NCBI RefSeq assembly: GCF_954871325.1
Contig: NC_088776.1
Span: forward strand, 19,344,052 to 19,408,051
Length of the DNA stretch: 64,000 bases
Direction of reading: 5' to 3'
DNA from: Gordionus sp. m RMFG-2023
Taxonomy: Eukaryota > Nematomorpha > Gordioida > Chordodea > Parachordodidae
Every line of letters begins with the position of its first letter. Within the stretch, counting starts at the first letter, position 1. A model generated the notes under the pieces. That model was not told where the DNA came from. It ran no database searches and saw nothing but the letters and a program-made list of their open reading frames with translations. Of this stretch, positions 1 to 14,500 are shown in pieces. The position numbers and the translations under genes are program-made.

Positions 1-1027
1 ATCTGAAACTCCTTGCCCAACAAGGAGAAAAAAATTGCAAAAAGCTTGTCCAACAAGATGGAGTCTTCGACATCAAGCAGTAACAGCTTTTATCGAGTTA
101 GAAGAGCCGATTATTAATGCTCTTATAGAAATATCACAATGTCTGAAAAAGATATTTCTTCAGAAGCAAGCAAGTTACTGGATTCAATACTTATACTAAA
201 ATTTTTTTTCGCATTAGAATGTATTAATAAATTATTTAATTATACAACTATTTTATGTAATACTTTTCAAAAACCTGAAATTGATTTGATTGAGATGATG
301 AGAATAGCAGAGACAATTTTATTAGAACTCAAAGAAATTAGAGCTAATGCTGATGAGGAATTTCATATTTTATATGTTAATGTTGAATCAAAAGCAGAGC
401 TATACGAGTTCAATATTTGTCTCCCTCGACTTACAGCAAGGCAAACTTATCGTCCAAATATTAATATAGGGTCAATAGAAGAATATTATAAAATAAATGT
501 CTTTATACCTCTTTTGGATACATTTATAACCTAAGTAAATGAAAGGTTTTTAATTTATCAAGAAACACTTATCAATCTGCAGATATTACTTCCGCAAAAG
601 CCCTCTGAACCTTTTTCAGATGGTGATAGAAAAAAATAAAATATTTGGAAGATTTTTATCATGAAGACATTAATGTATCTCATGATGCTTTATTAGCTGA
701 ATGCCAACTATGGTATAAAAGATTAACTATGGTTGATATAGTCCCAAAAAATGCTATGATGCTTTGCATCATTTCAAACATCTTTTAGATTATTTTCCCA
801 ATATATTGAAATTATTATATATATTAGCAACTCTTCCCATTAGTACTGCAACTAATGAGAGAACATTCTCTTCTTTAAGAAGATTAAAAACGTACCTAAG
901 AAGTACAACTTCTGAAAGTAGGTTGAATGGTCTGGCCCTTTTGAATATTCATAGGCATTTGACGCCAAACACGGATGAGATAATTGAAAAATTAGCTCTC
1001 TCCCAACGAAGATTGGATTTTACATAA
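1..1027 (+). mobile_element. hAT transposase relic (ZMYM1-like type), truncated by window edge
   Basis: Decayed coding sequence of a hAT transposase of the kind often annotated as zinc-finger MYM-type 1-like. From base 55 one frame reads TRWSLRHQAV, the motif that opens the second half of such transposases; a second frame continues from 139 to 534 with AETILLELKEIRANADEEFH and NVESKAELYEF. From 764 to 1027 comes the C-terminal dimerisation (hATC) region, with LPISTATNERTFSSLRRLKT and an apparent natural stop. At least two frame changes and one internal stop separate the pieces, so it is not functional. The upstream half lies outside the window. No terminal repeat was identified. A relative of the same C-terminus lies on the minus strand near 19.4-19.75 kb. 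Confidence 0.85.
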
Positions 1028-1500
1028 TAAAAATATAATGTTTCTATAATATTTCTTGTGCTATCATTTTTTAATGTCTTATATATTTTTCTTTTACATA
1101 AAAAATATAATTATTCATATTTCCAACATTTAGATTTTTTATACTTTATAAATATATAAATTTTAAAAGCTCAAAAAAATTTAAATTTCTATTATGGATT
1201 ATTTATTTTATAGTCATCATATCCTGGTTATATCCACTTAATTTTTATAATTCAGATTTATTTAAAGTATTTATATGCCGCCGGTTATATTCGTTTAATA
1301 TTTTTTAAATCAAATTTATTTTTATATATCGGTTTATATATTTAATTTTTTATAATTCATATTAATTTAAATTTGTATATTAGAAATAGTTATTAGTCCT
1401 AATAAATGTATGCTTGATATTTTTAAATAACAATAATTTTATTTAAAAAAATTTTAATTATCCCCCCCCCCCCACACTAAATTCCTGCGTACGCTACTGT

Positions 1501-2175
1501 CCATGGGGATTCAAAATCTCTCAATTTTAATACTATGGCTTTAAAATTGAGAAATCGTAAAGGAAGTGCATTCCAAAAGACAAAATTTTTCTACCCGACC
1601 TAATCTGTAGGAAAAAAATATTTTTCGACCAACCCATAAAGTTAAATTTTTTACCCTACTCAATCTAAACATAAAATTAATTCTATATTCCCGTCCCAAC
1701 CCGAACTGAAAATCAAATTATAAAAAAAAATATTTATCTTTCTATTTATTTTTTTAGTATCTTTTAAGAATTAATCTAAAAGTAAACAATATGATAAAAT
1801 AATAAAGAATCAAACCATGATTTATTGATATTGATCAAATTCATAGTTATAACAAAAATATTTACCAATCAAACTCAACCGACTCATCTGAAAAATAACT
1901 TTCCCAACCCGACTCAACTCACGGGTTGGTGGGTTGGGTTTTAGAGTCAGGTAGGGCCACCTCTATTACAGTTTAAAACATACCTGAATTGTTAATTTCA
2001 AAAAAATTTGCCATGAACTTACTATTAATTTATATTAATTTTTATATAGATTTTATTTTAAATATAAAACACACTAAAGTTCACATGGAATACATTTCCG
2101 GCAACATTAAAATTTTTAGATTTATAATTACCCTTTTTAAATAATTTAAAATTGAGAGATACCCAATCCCTATGG
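1501..2175. mobile_element. Non-autonomous inverted-repeat element
   Basis: The ends are imperfect inverted copies: the left reads CCATGGGGATT and then ATCTCTCAATTTTAA; the reverse complement of the right reads CCATAGGGATT and then the same ATCTCTCAATTTTAA. The interior is non-coding and contains CCAACCC/GGGTTGG stretches that resemble sequence near 39.76-39.82 kb. No target duplication could be confirmed. It lies beyond the last recognised exon of the ANKRD26-like gene. Confidence 0.5.
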
Positions 2176-2595
2176 GTTGCATATCCCAATGCGTCATATT
2201 CGTATTTTAATTTCTTATAATCTCATTTATTTTTATATTTCTATTTATACTATTACTCAATTATTTTTTCTATTGACGATTTGTTGATTTTTTCAAAATA
2301 TATTCCAGGCTGATTAAAAATAATTCTTAAGCCAATGGGACGGTGTGTATATTATTTGATAAATTATGGAAAAGAGGCAAGGAGGGTGGGGGGGGGAGGG
2401 GGGTGTCAAATTTAAAAAACTGGCTTGTGGGTTGAGAATCCGCCCACTGTCAGCATGTATAAAAAAATTCATTTGAGAGCCGTCTAAATAATAAAAAAAA
2501 TTGACCTACAGTACATATGAAAAACAAGATCAATCTCAATTTCAAAAAATATCGCAAACTTTTTAATTCATTTTTATTATGATAAATGTGCAGTC

Positions 2596-5500
2596 TTAAG
2601 TAGAGATGTATAAAAATGCTAACAAAATTCTCGAGACCTTCAAATATTTGATTTTAGCGGCACAACATTTTTTCAGTTTTGTCATATTTTTCGCATTTGC
2701 TTCATCGATCTTTTTATTTTCTATAAACTAAATAAACAATTAAAAAAGAATAATAATATATGAGGACAGACGGCACAATGAAAATTTTTTTTTAACTATA
2801 ATACCTAATATTTATAAAGTATTTACTTGCTTCTGAAGAAAGGTATTGATTTCTCCTAGTTTTTGATTGATTTCTAATTTAACTGTGTTTTCAATCGTAG
2901 AAAAACTCTAAAACAATAGGTTAAATTTTAAGAAAAGTGATAATTTTATAATAACTTGATCATGTTTGAGTCTATCCAATTCTGTTTTAATAAAATATAT
3001 GCAAAAAAATATGTGGATATTTTATATCGATTATAAAGTTATAAAAATAAAATTTTAAAACTTATAAAAGGTACAAAACGACTTAATTATATCAGACTTC
3101 CATTTCAAGTCATATGATTATGTTTGTTTTGAAGGATGATTATTATAAATCTCTATAAATCCTCAATAGCGTCATGGAGGGGGGGGGGCATATCCCACAA
3201 AAAAATTAAAAGTTATTCATTATATTAAGTAGCAAAAATAATTCCTCCCCCCCCCCCACCCTTTACAAAATGAATGCACTCACTATATGTCATTATAATA
3301 TAATACAATAATTTTAAAAAATATACAATTTAATAATTTTTAAGCATTTTACTAAAAATATAAAAAGGAATAAGGAGTTGACTTAAGCCAACCAATAAAA
3401 TTTTATATGGAACCCAAGACTTCTTTTAAGAAAATCCTGGGTACGCCAATTAGGTGACTTGTCATTGTAGATAATAATCTTTAAATGATTTTTGATGGTT
3501 CAATAAGGACTTGCAAAAAATGGTACCTCTCTATGCTTTAAGTCGACCGGTACCCAAGACTTAACAAATTTGTTTATAATGATATCTTACCTTCTTGGGT
3601 TTCCCGCAAAGAATTTATCCATTTTGTGTTAGCGTTTAGTAATTCGGATTTCTCTTTTTTTAATTTTATCACCTAAAATGGTTAGAAATTAAAGATTTGC
3701 TTATTGAATGTTTCAAAAACTTCATTTCTAGATGCCTCGAGAATACTTGTCAAATCTACAGCAATATCTTCTTTATCATTATCATGTTTAATATATTTTA
3801 TCATCAATGTGATTCGGCGAATGATATGATAAATCAGATTTAATTCATATGATGTGCCTTTATCAAATTCCATGTCTGAGGGTCTTATTATAAAAAAAAA
3901 TTCATTTATAATATAAAAATCATAACCAAATCAATATACTATTTACCTATCACTGTATGATGCGTTCTTGAACTTAGCACCCGCCTCTACTATATCCTTT
4001 AATCATTTTATAAATTTGAAAGATAAAATAAAATTTCATTATTACCAAAATTTGAGGCGTTTTCTCCATTTCTTTTAACACATTTAAAAGTTTTGACTTG
4101 ATTTGATGAATATGGAATAATGTTTTTCCTAGCACTGCATTATTAATCTTGCGGGGAAGGACATATTTCTGTATGAATCAAATAGATTATGTTAAAGGGT
4201 TGTTAACTTTCCCCAAAATAATAGCTATTTTTTTTGATGTCCGATCCGAGAAAAAATTTAAAAAAATTTGGTCCGATCGATCAGATTATTTTTTTGAAAT
4301 TCTAAGTTCGACTCGAAGTGTTATTTAAGAAAGTCCGATTCAAAAAATTAAAGAAATAGGTGTTAATTATAAGCGCCAGAGAAAAATAAATTTTTTTGGT
4401 GTTCTTTGTAAAAAGAATATATACTATATAAAAGCATTAGAAAAACAATATAATGTAAAATTTGGCCAGGGTTCAAGTCAAACCTAACGAACGAATATTT
4501 TAAAAAGCAAGGTTCACTCTACTCAGTTAGGCTTCATTTATAGTGGGATCCAATTCCACACGATTTAACAGTTGATTTTATTTTTAATTCTTAGTGATAA
4601 TAATCTAAGAATTATTGATTAATAAAGAAAAAATTATATCATTAGTAGATTTTCAAAATAAGCTGTTAAATCGTATAGGATCTGATCCCACTATAAATCC
4701 AGCCTTAATATTTGACTATGATTATGATTGATTGACATTCGATCGGATCGCATCCCGACAGGTTTATGTAGGTTCTAGTCTAAAGCATTAAAATATTTTT
4801 AATTTTATTATAAATGATATATTTATTATTTAAAAAATATATACTTCATGAGCCCTAATGTCTTCAATTAATTGTGTTAAGATAGATTTTAGAAAGTTAA
4901 CTTTATCGAACAGATCACTAATCTTGTTTTGTACAAGGTGATTCCTTTAAATATTTTAAATATTATGATAATAATACAATATTCCTTAAACATAATATCA
5001 ATATATAATGTTGCACGTAAGGTAATTAATAAATTAAATGTAATCCTTTGCATAAGTGTATGGAAGAATCTTTAAAATTAAAATTATTTATACCGCACAT
5101 TATCTTAATTCTTAAGGATTTGATATTTTGCGAAATCGTATTTTACCACGTGTATAGTATTTACAATTTCGAAGATTCTCCCATGTCCTGAATTTATACA
5201 TACCATATGACAAACACATTTGTAACTTTATATTTATATAATTAAAATGACATATAGACGGAGTCATCTGTGAGAAGTGATGAGAACCCGACCCCCCCCC
5301 CCCCCCCCCCCTGAACCCTCGAATTTTGCTGAACCCAAACCGGAACCCTTTTTTTAAATTTAGTGTTCATGGCTTCTTTTTTTTAATTTTTAAAAAATTG
5401 ATTTTTCTTATTTTAAACTTTCATTTTATTTATTTTAAATTATATAAATAATAAATATAAAAAACTTGTATAATTTACGAATTTATGAAAAATTTCCTAT

Positions 5501-8500
5501 TTAAAAAGAGTTCCTATTTAAAACAATTGTTTTTTTTATTCAAAAAAATATATTAATTTATAAAAAACATTTTTTAAACATTTTTTCGTGGAATCATTCT
5601 TGTCATATTTAAGAATAGGCCATTTTTCGTAAAATTTTTAAATTTTACCCAGCAAAGCAGATTTTAAAAGTTTTTTTTATAAATAATGATAATATATAAT
5701 AATATCCATTTTATTATATTGTTGTTTGTGAATTATTAAATTGATAGTAAGACAAAGAGAAGTATAAAATCACGAATATATTGTAATTATGATGATAAAT
5801 AATTTTTATGGCAATACTAATTAAAATAAATTTTTTAATGTTGTTCTGTTATTATAACTAATTTTAATAAGTCATCAATTTTCTAATCTCCGAACTCTGA
5901 ACCCACCTGAACCCGAACCCATTATTTTAGATGGAGGGTTCACATCCCTGGACATGAGTCCTCTTTAAATAATTTTATACTATCTCCCCCCCCCTCCCTC
6001 CAGACCAAAAAAGAGAAAAAAAGTAAAATTTTTATGTTTTTAAATTCATTTAAAGATGAATTATTATTATATAAATTAGTAATTTTTATTAAAGCCTTAA
6101 CTGACTAATTATATATATATGGCATGTATATTTTTTTTTATTTATAATCAAAATTTTATCTTATTGTAATATTTTCTAATATCTGATGTGAAAATAAAGA
6201 TTTTAAATAAAAATAAATAAAACAATTTATAATTTGTAATGTCATAAGGTATAATTATGCTCAATATTGCCTAATTCCTATTTAAAAATCAATATATTTC
6301 AGATTTTTTTATTAATCTTATTATTAATGAGTTTTTTAAAATAAGTAATCATACAAATATAGCCTAAATAAACAGGTAAAAATTTACCCCCACCCCCCTT
6401 TACTGGACTATCGATGCGCTATCAGCCAATCAAAATATCTTATGACACTAGCTTAAAATATTTAAATAATTTACTCGTTATTGTTAGATAGATTTTCCTT
6501 GATTTGTTCCATATATTTAATCTGCGAGGAAGAAGAAATAAAAATACAAATATAACATTTATTTGTGAAACATATATATTTTCACCCTCAGGGACGTATT
6601 TTGGGAATATAATTCTTCGATCATTTTATAATTCGTATCATGTTTTGAAACTTCATTGAAAGTGTGATTTCGGAGTTCATTTTTAGTATTTGTGAGTATA
6701 TTGGCTTTAGTTTTTTCTTTAGTTTCTTCCAAATCATCCTTTAATTTAGCAATCTTTTACACAAGTTATGTTGTAAATAATATATCACAATATAATTTAT
6801 TAAAACATTTATATAGTTTGAGAACTTTTTTAAAATTTATTTTGAATCCTATATTATTAAATTTTATTTTTAAAAAATTAAATTAATATATATGGTCTAT
6901 TCCATATCAAATCAACCAAGGTTTCAACCCGACCCCCTTTAATTTTTCTTAAATTTTGTATACTGGTAGTATATGCTATAACTAAGAGAAAAAAAAAGAC
7001 ATATTACCTTCCAAAACTGTTTACCCGCTAAGATATGGCCGTTTAAAGCCCGGAAAAATGGTACACTTTTTACAAAATGCACCTCATTTATTTTCAAATA
7101 TCTCGAGAAATAATCATGTTAAAAAATAATTTAAATATTATTTTGTAGCTTAATAAAAGTTCTTTAAAATGACATAAAAATAAATATGATGGACATTTTA
7201 TTAATATCGAAAACCGGATGTGTTAAACAGAAAATGTTTTCTGTAGATAGATATCACACTGCTTTATATTTGTTCAAAATCCTAAACTATGATGATCATG
7301 GGTTTAGGAGTTATCACTCTTTATATGGCTAAAATTGAACAAATTTAACATTAATATCATCATATTTTAATTTAATTAATAGTTATGAAATAATATTAAT
7401 TTAAAAAATGACAGGTCCTTACGTTTTTTTATCTTTATTAAAATTTTTGAGAAGTGGCTGGAATAATGAGCTTTGTTTAATACTTTAGTTAAATTTTGTC
7501 TCGAAGTTACTTGAAAAAATAATTCTAAACATATTTATAACTTTATTTGCCTCAAATTGCATTACATATAATACAATCAAAAATTTATAATTAAAATACA
7601 TCATATATTATAATTATCCAAGGAATTTTAATAAATTATGACTTTTGTTTTCGTCTAGGGGAATAAAATCTTGGAACTTAGTGTTCCAGAAATTCTCTTT
7701 GCTCTCAAAAACCTGCCTTCAAGATGACTTTCTATGTTCATATATTCATTATTGCTCACAAACATATAATTTACCCCATAGATATTATTTCTTGCATAGT
7801 TAAATAAATCTATTGTTGTCAATATGTGATGTTTATATGGACGTTGCAAGCTTGCTCAAGCCGCTAACCGTTTAGAACGGCCCCCAAGTGGCATGGACTT
7901 TTACCTTGTGCGGTTTCAAAAAATGTCACTCAGCCTTTATCCCAAAATCATTTTCATGATTGTAGAGATTAATGAAATCTTTATTTTTATATTGGTTTGC
8001 TCCATCAGAAAAATAATAAATTTTAGCCACTCTATTAAATCTTTCCTTCAAGAATACGATTAATTTTAAAATAAATAAAATGCACATGCGTTGTGCTTTA
8101 AACAATCTGATATAACCACTAAATTTACATGTTTTATTATATTGTTCTTACGGTAATAAATTATAAAAGAGTTGATATTGATTATTGGTCTGATTACATC
8201 CTTGAGCATGGTTCTGCACTACAAATGCATAGTTTTCTGAAATTTCTGCAATAACTAAGAATTCGCCAACATTTAAATTGAATTTTAAAAAGTTTCGAAT
8301 TAATGATTATCGTGAAGCTATAAACAAATGAGGAATTAAATTGTTTAATTATTCAATTAAATAATCTACAAATTCGTCAGCGGATTTTGTCAGTGTTTCA
8401 AGGGTAGTTCGATCAGCTGCTATCCATTGTTTGAATGTTTTATAATCTATAGAATTCTCATCAATAAATTAAGCCTTTCTTTTAATTTTGAATATATGGG

Positions 8501-11500
8501 GGAAATGCTAAATAAAATATTTAAAATTATTTTGTCAAGTAATTTTAATTTCGAGATAAAATTTAACTAAAGTTTTAAACAGCTCATTATCCCAGCCACC
8601 TCTCAAATTTTTTTTATAAAGATAAAAAAAAGTAAGGGCTTATCATTTTGACATAATTTTTAAATTAACATTATTTCATAACTATTCATTAAATTAAAAT
8701 ATGATGATATTAATGTTAAATTTGTTCAATTTTAGCCATATAAAGAGTGATAACTCCTAAACCCATATTCATCCCAGTCTAGGATTTTATACAAATATAA
8801 AGCAGTGTGATATCTATCTAGAGAAAAAATATTTTGAAAAAAAATACCTTTTTTTTCTATGGCCATTTCCGGTTTTACACATCCGGTTTTCGATATTAAT
8901 AAAATGTCCATCATATTTATTTTTATGTAATTTTAAAGAACTTTCATTAAGCTACAATATAAAATTTAAATTGTTTTTCTTACATAATTATTTCTCGAGA
9001 TATTTGAAAATAAATGAAGTGCATTTTGTCAAAAATGTACCATTTTTCCACGCTTTAAACGGCTATATCTTAGCGGGTAACCAGTGTTGGAAGGTAAAAT
9101 TTTATTTTTTTCTTATACTACCAATATACAAAATTTAAGAAAAATTAAAGGGGGTCGGGTTGAAAATCGACTTTTTTTTGTTGATTTGATATGGAATTCA
9201 CCATATATTTTCTCTACTTAAAATCATATAAAATTACTTTATTTGAACCAAAAAGATACCAAAAATGTTTTAAAATGTATATTAATGACAGAGAGGGCTT
9301 GTGATTACTTTTATGAGATTGATACCTAATTTCACACAAATTGTATTTATTTTTTAATAAGACCATAAATTATGATTTCAATCCTTTCCATATGATTTTT
9401 TAAATAAATTTGTATATTATAAATAATATACTCAAGACTTATATTATAACAATATAAAATTTTTATATAGAAAAAAAGATCAAATTTTTCCCAGAATTAC
9501 CTCCATGCACACTCTCGAATAAATTATACTTTTAACTTTACTGAGGTGCTCGCTATACCCGCAACCCTAATTTAAAATTAATATAATGACTTATTTCTAA
9601 GATTATTATTTTTTATATAAACTAATCAATTACTTGATCTAACATCACATCATGGTCAGATTTTAATTCTTTTTGAGTTTTCATAAATTCGTCCAAAACT
9701 TCTCTCAAATGGTCTTCGTTTTTAATATCCCCGACATTCTTTATTCGTTTTAGTATCAAATCAGTTTTTTTCTTTAACTGATCCCCAAACGAGTCCTTTA
9801 GATTACATACAGCATCTTCTATACCTCTTAAATTTTCTGTAAGATCTAAAAGCCTTTTGTAATTAGAGTGTTCTGGGTGTTGAAGATTATCTAATAAATT
9901 ATATGAAGTTTGTTGACGGCTAATTATGTCCTCTAGTTTAGTTTTTATAAAGATCAGATCTGGTGATTCCTTCTTATACAAATAAAATTATGAATTTTTA
10001 AATATAGATTATCATTACTTTATCAGTTGATGAAGGATTTCTTAAGATAAATAAAAATTAATTATAAAGAACTAATATTATATCATAAATTATATATCAA
10101 ATCTAGGAACCTGGAAGAAGAGCATTTTATTAAAAATGTTCCTTTTCCGTTCTGCAGTCATAAATTTTCGGAACGTTTCGAGAATCAGGAATGTTTTTCG
10201 AGAGCCTGAAGCTTCTAAGTTTTTCTAAAATGGTGCATTTTCGATTTCAAAACATTCACAGCACTTGGCCACGAATATAAAAACATTCTTACTATTGTAC
10301 CAATATGAAAAAAATATTTATTTACCATAAACGCGATTAAAATAATGTCTCAAAAATATGCAAGCAAAAAAAAAAGAAACAAAAACATAATAAATTTTTT
10401 TTGAAGTAAAACTGTATGTGGTTTTATATACTATTTTTAATAGATTAATTATTTTTTGAATAATAAGACTTTGTCCTCTAGCGAAACGAATTTGTCGCCT
10501 GATTTTGTTGTATAAATTTATTAAGTATATTATTGAAATGGAATTGTGGAAGTTTCCTAAATAATTAAATAATTTGAAAATTAGACTCGAATACAATATT
10601 TTTGTATTATCAAGCGATTTTTATACTAATCAATTCAGGCATATCGATTTTAAAATGCTTAGATTTTTAGTAAATGCGATACAAGGCAATTTAACAGATG
10701 ATGGAGGTTATAAAATCTTTTAATGAGATCAATTTTTAGTTATAATAATTTTATGGCATCATTATGATTGTAATTAAGAGATACGAAAAACTCAATCGTT
10801 TGTTTAATCGCGTCGCATCGCGCTTGCTATGAATGTACCCTAAGTAATATATTCTAATTTTTATTTTAAAAGTATATAGATTTTATTATATGTACAAATG
10901 GCAGAAAAAAATTGATAAGAGACTGGTCGTACGCCCATAGTCAGAGCTTTAAACCGTTATGAACGGTTGAATTTTATTCCGATTCTTAGTTAAACATTTT
11001 AAAAGGAGTTTTTCAGTCGAGTTATTTTTGGAAAAATTTATATTAGTTCGTTTGTTTTAGAAATTTATATAGGTTCCTTTCTGTTACTTTCAGTTATTTT
11101 TTATGTTTTCCAATTTATATTAAACAAATTAATTGATCCATAATACAATCTAATAAAAATATTCTAAAAATTTTTTAAAATTGCTAACCATTTATAATAA
11201 ATAAATAAATTTTTTAAAACGTTGTGTACCATAACCGGTTCAATTCATAACGGTTTATTTATCAATTTTTAAATTTTTTTAATACCGATTCAGTAATGCT
11301 TATGGTCGAAAATTACGAGATTTGTTTCAGTTCAATTTGTCACCCTGATCATAGTTCACCAAATCAGGTGATAATAATTCAATTGGGACACAGTTTAATT
11401 TTTTTTAAAATAAGTATGACTATTCCCTAAAGTCTTAATTAATTATATATGTTACCTAAAAAAATTTATAGGCGATTCTGGAGCATCCACAAAAAGATAT

Positions 11501-14500
11501 AAAAAGGCTCTGAAAGTGGATTTTATAAAAATAGTAAATAAGCATCTGTTTTTAATAAAATCAAATTCGAACCAAAAATGATATATATATATATACTATA
11601 TGAATATATGAAAAAATAGAATCTAAAAGCAAAGAACACGACAAAAGCAAAACAAATGCAAAACAAAAGCAAGAGATAGCAAATTTTTTGTTTTTTATTG
11701 GTTGTCTTGCCTTAATTCCAACATTGTCTTAGGCATTTATTTCACAGTTATATCCAATAATAATAATATGAAACTTACAATGAGAGATTATTGATTAATT
11801 TTTCTAGTTTTCGAGTAAAATTATCGTTTTGAAACATTATTTTTTGCAGGTCATCGTTAAAAGACTGTACATTATCTTGTATATTACACGAATAAATAGT
11901 AAAATTTAAACCAATATATATATGATTTACCGGTTATTTGACGATTAGTAATAATGGTGCTTCTAATATTTTCCCCCGAGGTATCGAATAAATTATCACC
12001 TTGATATCTATCATACCTCTTTAAATAATATACATTATATATTCATAAAATTTCTAGGAATCTTATTTTTTTTTAACAAACCTTTTCATTTAGCATTGCT
12101 AATTTCCCATCTGTATTCAAATTTATGGTTTGATCATTAGCAAATAACATAGAAGAGCCTAAGTTTCTCTCAATTAACATATCTGGGTCACTCGCAAAAG
12201 GAGTGAATACATTTTTACCATTTAAAACTTCATCAAAATAGTAGTTATTTCTTATTTTATTGCAAGAATTCCCAAAACGGTTTTCATAATAAACGTAAGG
12301 CGGAAATTCGTTAGGTCCTGAGATTCTTGAATTTTTAAACGTTGTTTTATGAGACATATTATTCTCTGAATTTAATTTCTTTTGAGGGCTTAACACTAGC
12401 GAGGGTTTAATCATATCTAAGTCATTTTCCGAAAAGGCATTAGCATATACATTATTCTTGGAATAACTATTTTCAGCCTTAACAGTGATCGGATCTTCAA
12501 CATTTGTGGATGCTGATTTAATATTTGATTCATTACTAACTTTTACTATACCAGGTATTAAAGTTTTCTCTATTAATCTATCAGGGTTTTCTACCAATAA
12601 CTCTTTATCTCCATTAAATATATGTAAATTTGGAAATATATCTTTTGGGGAGATAACTTTATCAAATTCCAAAGGTGGTATTTCATTTTTCTGTTCAATT
12701 AAATCAAGCACGCTATCAATGGAAGTTTCAGAAATTTTAGAACGATATAAATTTTTATCGACTACGTTTTTGGAATTTACTTTTTTACTGTCCCCATTTT
12801 TGCTAATTTTATCTTCTAATATTGAGTCTACGCTTGTGCAATTTGTATCAAACAAGTCACCACTAATAAATGGGTTTTTGCTTAATCGGCGATTCGTACC
12901 CTCTGTCGTTGTGCTGCTCAGAATATCGGATTTTTGGTTTTTCAATCTAGGAGTATCCCTTTTTTCATTTGATAATTTGCTTTCTGAAAAGATTTTATCG
13001 AAAAAATCTTGGGATAACTTATCCTCTTCTTCATCCGAAATCACATTTTTATCCTTTAAAGGTGATACGATGTTAATATCGTGTACAGATTTAAAATTGT
13101 CCTCATTATCTTTCCAACCCTTATACACAGTAAAGTTTTCGTAGATATGAGGAAGCGACTCCTTATTGTTCTCCTCGATGTCACTCCAAATGTACTCCTC
13201 GTCAATATCGTCATTGGCGTGGGCTAATATTTTTTCCTTTGATGGAATAATCGGAGGGGGGATACTCAAACGCGAATTTTTCCTTTTATATTTCTCTAAA
13301 GAATATTTCAGGTCATCATCAATAAATGGTTCTCCTAAATCATCTTTTGTATTCGAATTTTATATTTTATAATTCTTATAATAAAAATATATTGGATTTT
13401 AAATAATAAAATTATGACTGCTATACCATGCATAACTTTTTAAAATTGCTATAAACATTTTGACTACTAAAAGAAATTAAATAATAAATTGATAATTTAA
13501 CAAAGTATTGATTACGCTACTCATACCGCTGCTATCATCCCAAATATCCTTGATATTTTTCCCTATTTTGGTTATACGTTTTACAGGTGCTGTAAATTTG
13601 AAATCCTATAATAAATCATTTCATTATTATTATATTTATACATAAAAAATTTCTTTAAAGAAATTTACTTGTGATCTATTGAAACATGGTAAAGCTTTCT
13701 CCAAATCATCTTTAAATTATATATTAAAATATTTTTTTCTGTTAAAAAATTTATTATTCATTTAATACCATTGGAATTAGTTGAAGTATCATTATTGAAT
13801 TTCTATAAAAATGTTTAAATAATTAATAGAATATTATTCATGTTTATATATTTTTAAAAAAAAAACCTCTTGAATTTTTGGCTGATTAATTATTGTCGGT
13901 TTTGTCGTCGGGCCTAATTACGGGTCCATAATAAATAATATTAAAATATATATATAAACATTAAGATATTTAAAATAAAAATGATTATTTGTTCAAAATA
14001 AATCGGCAATCATTTAATTTTAACGAAATTTTTGTTCATAACTTGATGTTCTCCTTGTTACCGTTTGGAGGATTTCCGCACAAGAAATGTTATCTAAAAA
14101 GGTAAAATACGCAATAAATTTTTTTTAACAAAATTATATAGTATTATATTATTTTATCATTAAATGAATAATTTTTTTTAGTTGTTCGGACAAAAATGCA
14201 ATTGAAAAAAAGAAACAGGACAATTATACTACAAAATATCTCAAATGCCCTAGAAAAGCAATTTTAGACGTCTTGGATAGGGTTAACCTACTTTTGAAAA
14301 AAAAATAAAATAATATGTTATATTTTCTAGGAGGGAATTTTTACTAGGTCATTTCTTATCTTATATTTTAGGTCCTTAATAATGTGCAATATAATTTTTT
14401 TATGGCTATATTTTAAGATCTAAATACATATAAAGGTAAGTTTTATAAACTAAATTGAATAGCGTATTCGTAGGCATTCTTTCCGGCATCGCTTCGCAAA

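Larger units (their letters stand above)
2596..10498 (-). other. C-terminal coiled-coil exons of the ANKRD26-like gene
   Basis: Scattered small exons encoding heptad-rich helices: 9972-9634 (KTKLEDIISRQQTSYNLLDN, then EVLDEFMKTQKELKSDHD), 6753-6586 (IAKLKDDLEETKEKTK), 6521-6475 (IKYMEQIKENLS, with a good pyrimidine tract and CGCAG acceptor), 4922-4845, 4147-4046, 3996-3947, 3883-3721, 3672-3591 (VIKLKKEKSELLNANTKW) and 2907-2827. The last reads VKLEINQKLGEINTFLQKQ and resembles the conserved C-terminal coil of ANKRD26/CCDC144 proteins (NxFLQ). The final exon is guessed as 2709-2596, ending in TAA. Exon 10498-10432 rests only on phase fit. Confidence 0.55.

Noticed and set aside
10318-10596. 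Minus-strand open frame of 92 codons as a stand-alone gene
   Set aside because: Mostly hydrophobic AT-driven residues with no domain. Only the piece 10498-10432 is kept, tentatively, as an exon because its phases fit both neighbours.
12485-13144. Long plus-strand open frame of 219 codons
   Set aside because: It is antisense to the 420-codon exon of the ANKRD26-like gene. Its Ser/Leu/Phe-rich text is the mirror of Asn/Lys/Glu-rich coding, and the minus strand has in-phase splice joints on both sides.
14047-14308. Apparent two-exon small plus-strand gene (MFSLLPFGGFPHKKCY start)
   Set aside because: The first part is exactly antisense to exon 14093-14043 of the ANKRD26-like gene, which fits phase on both sides and resembles the end of the ankyrin block. 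The second part has no independent support.
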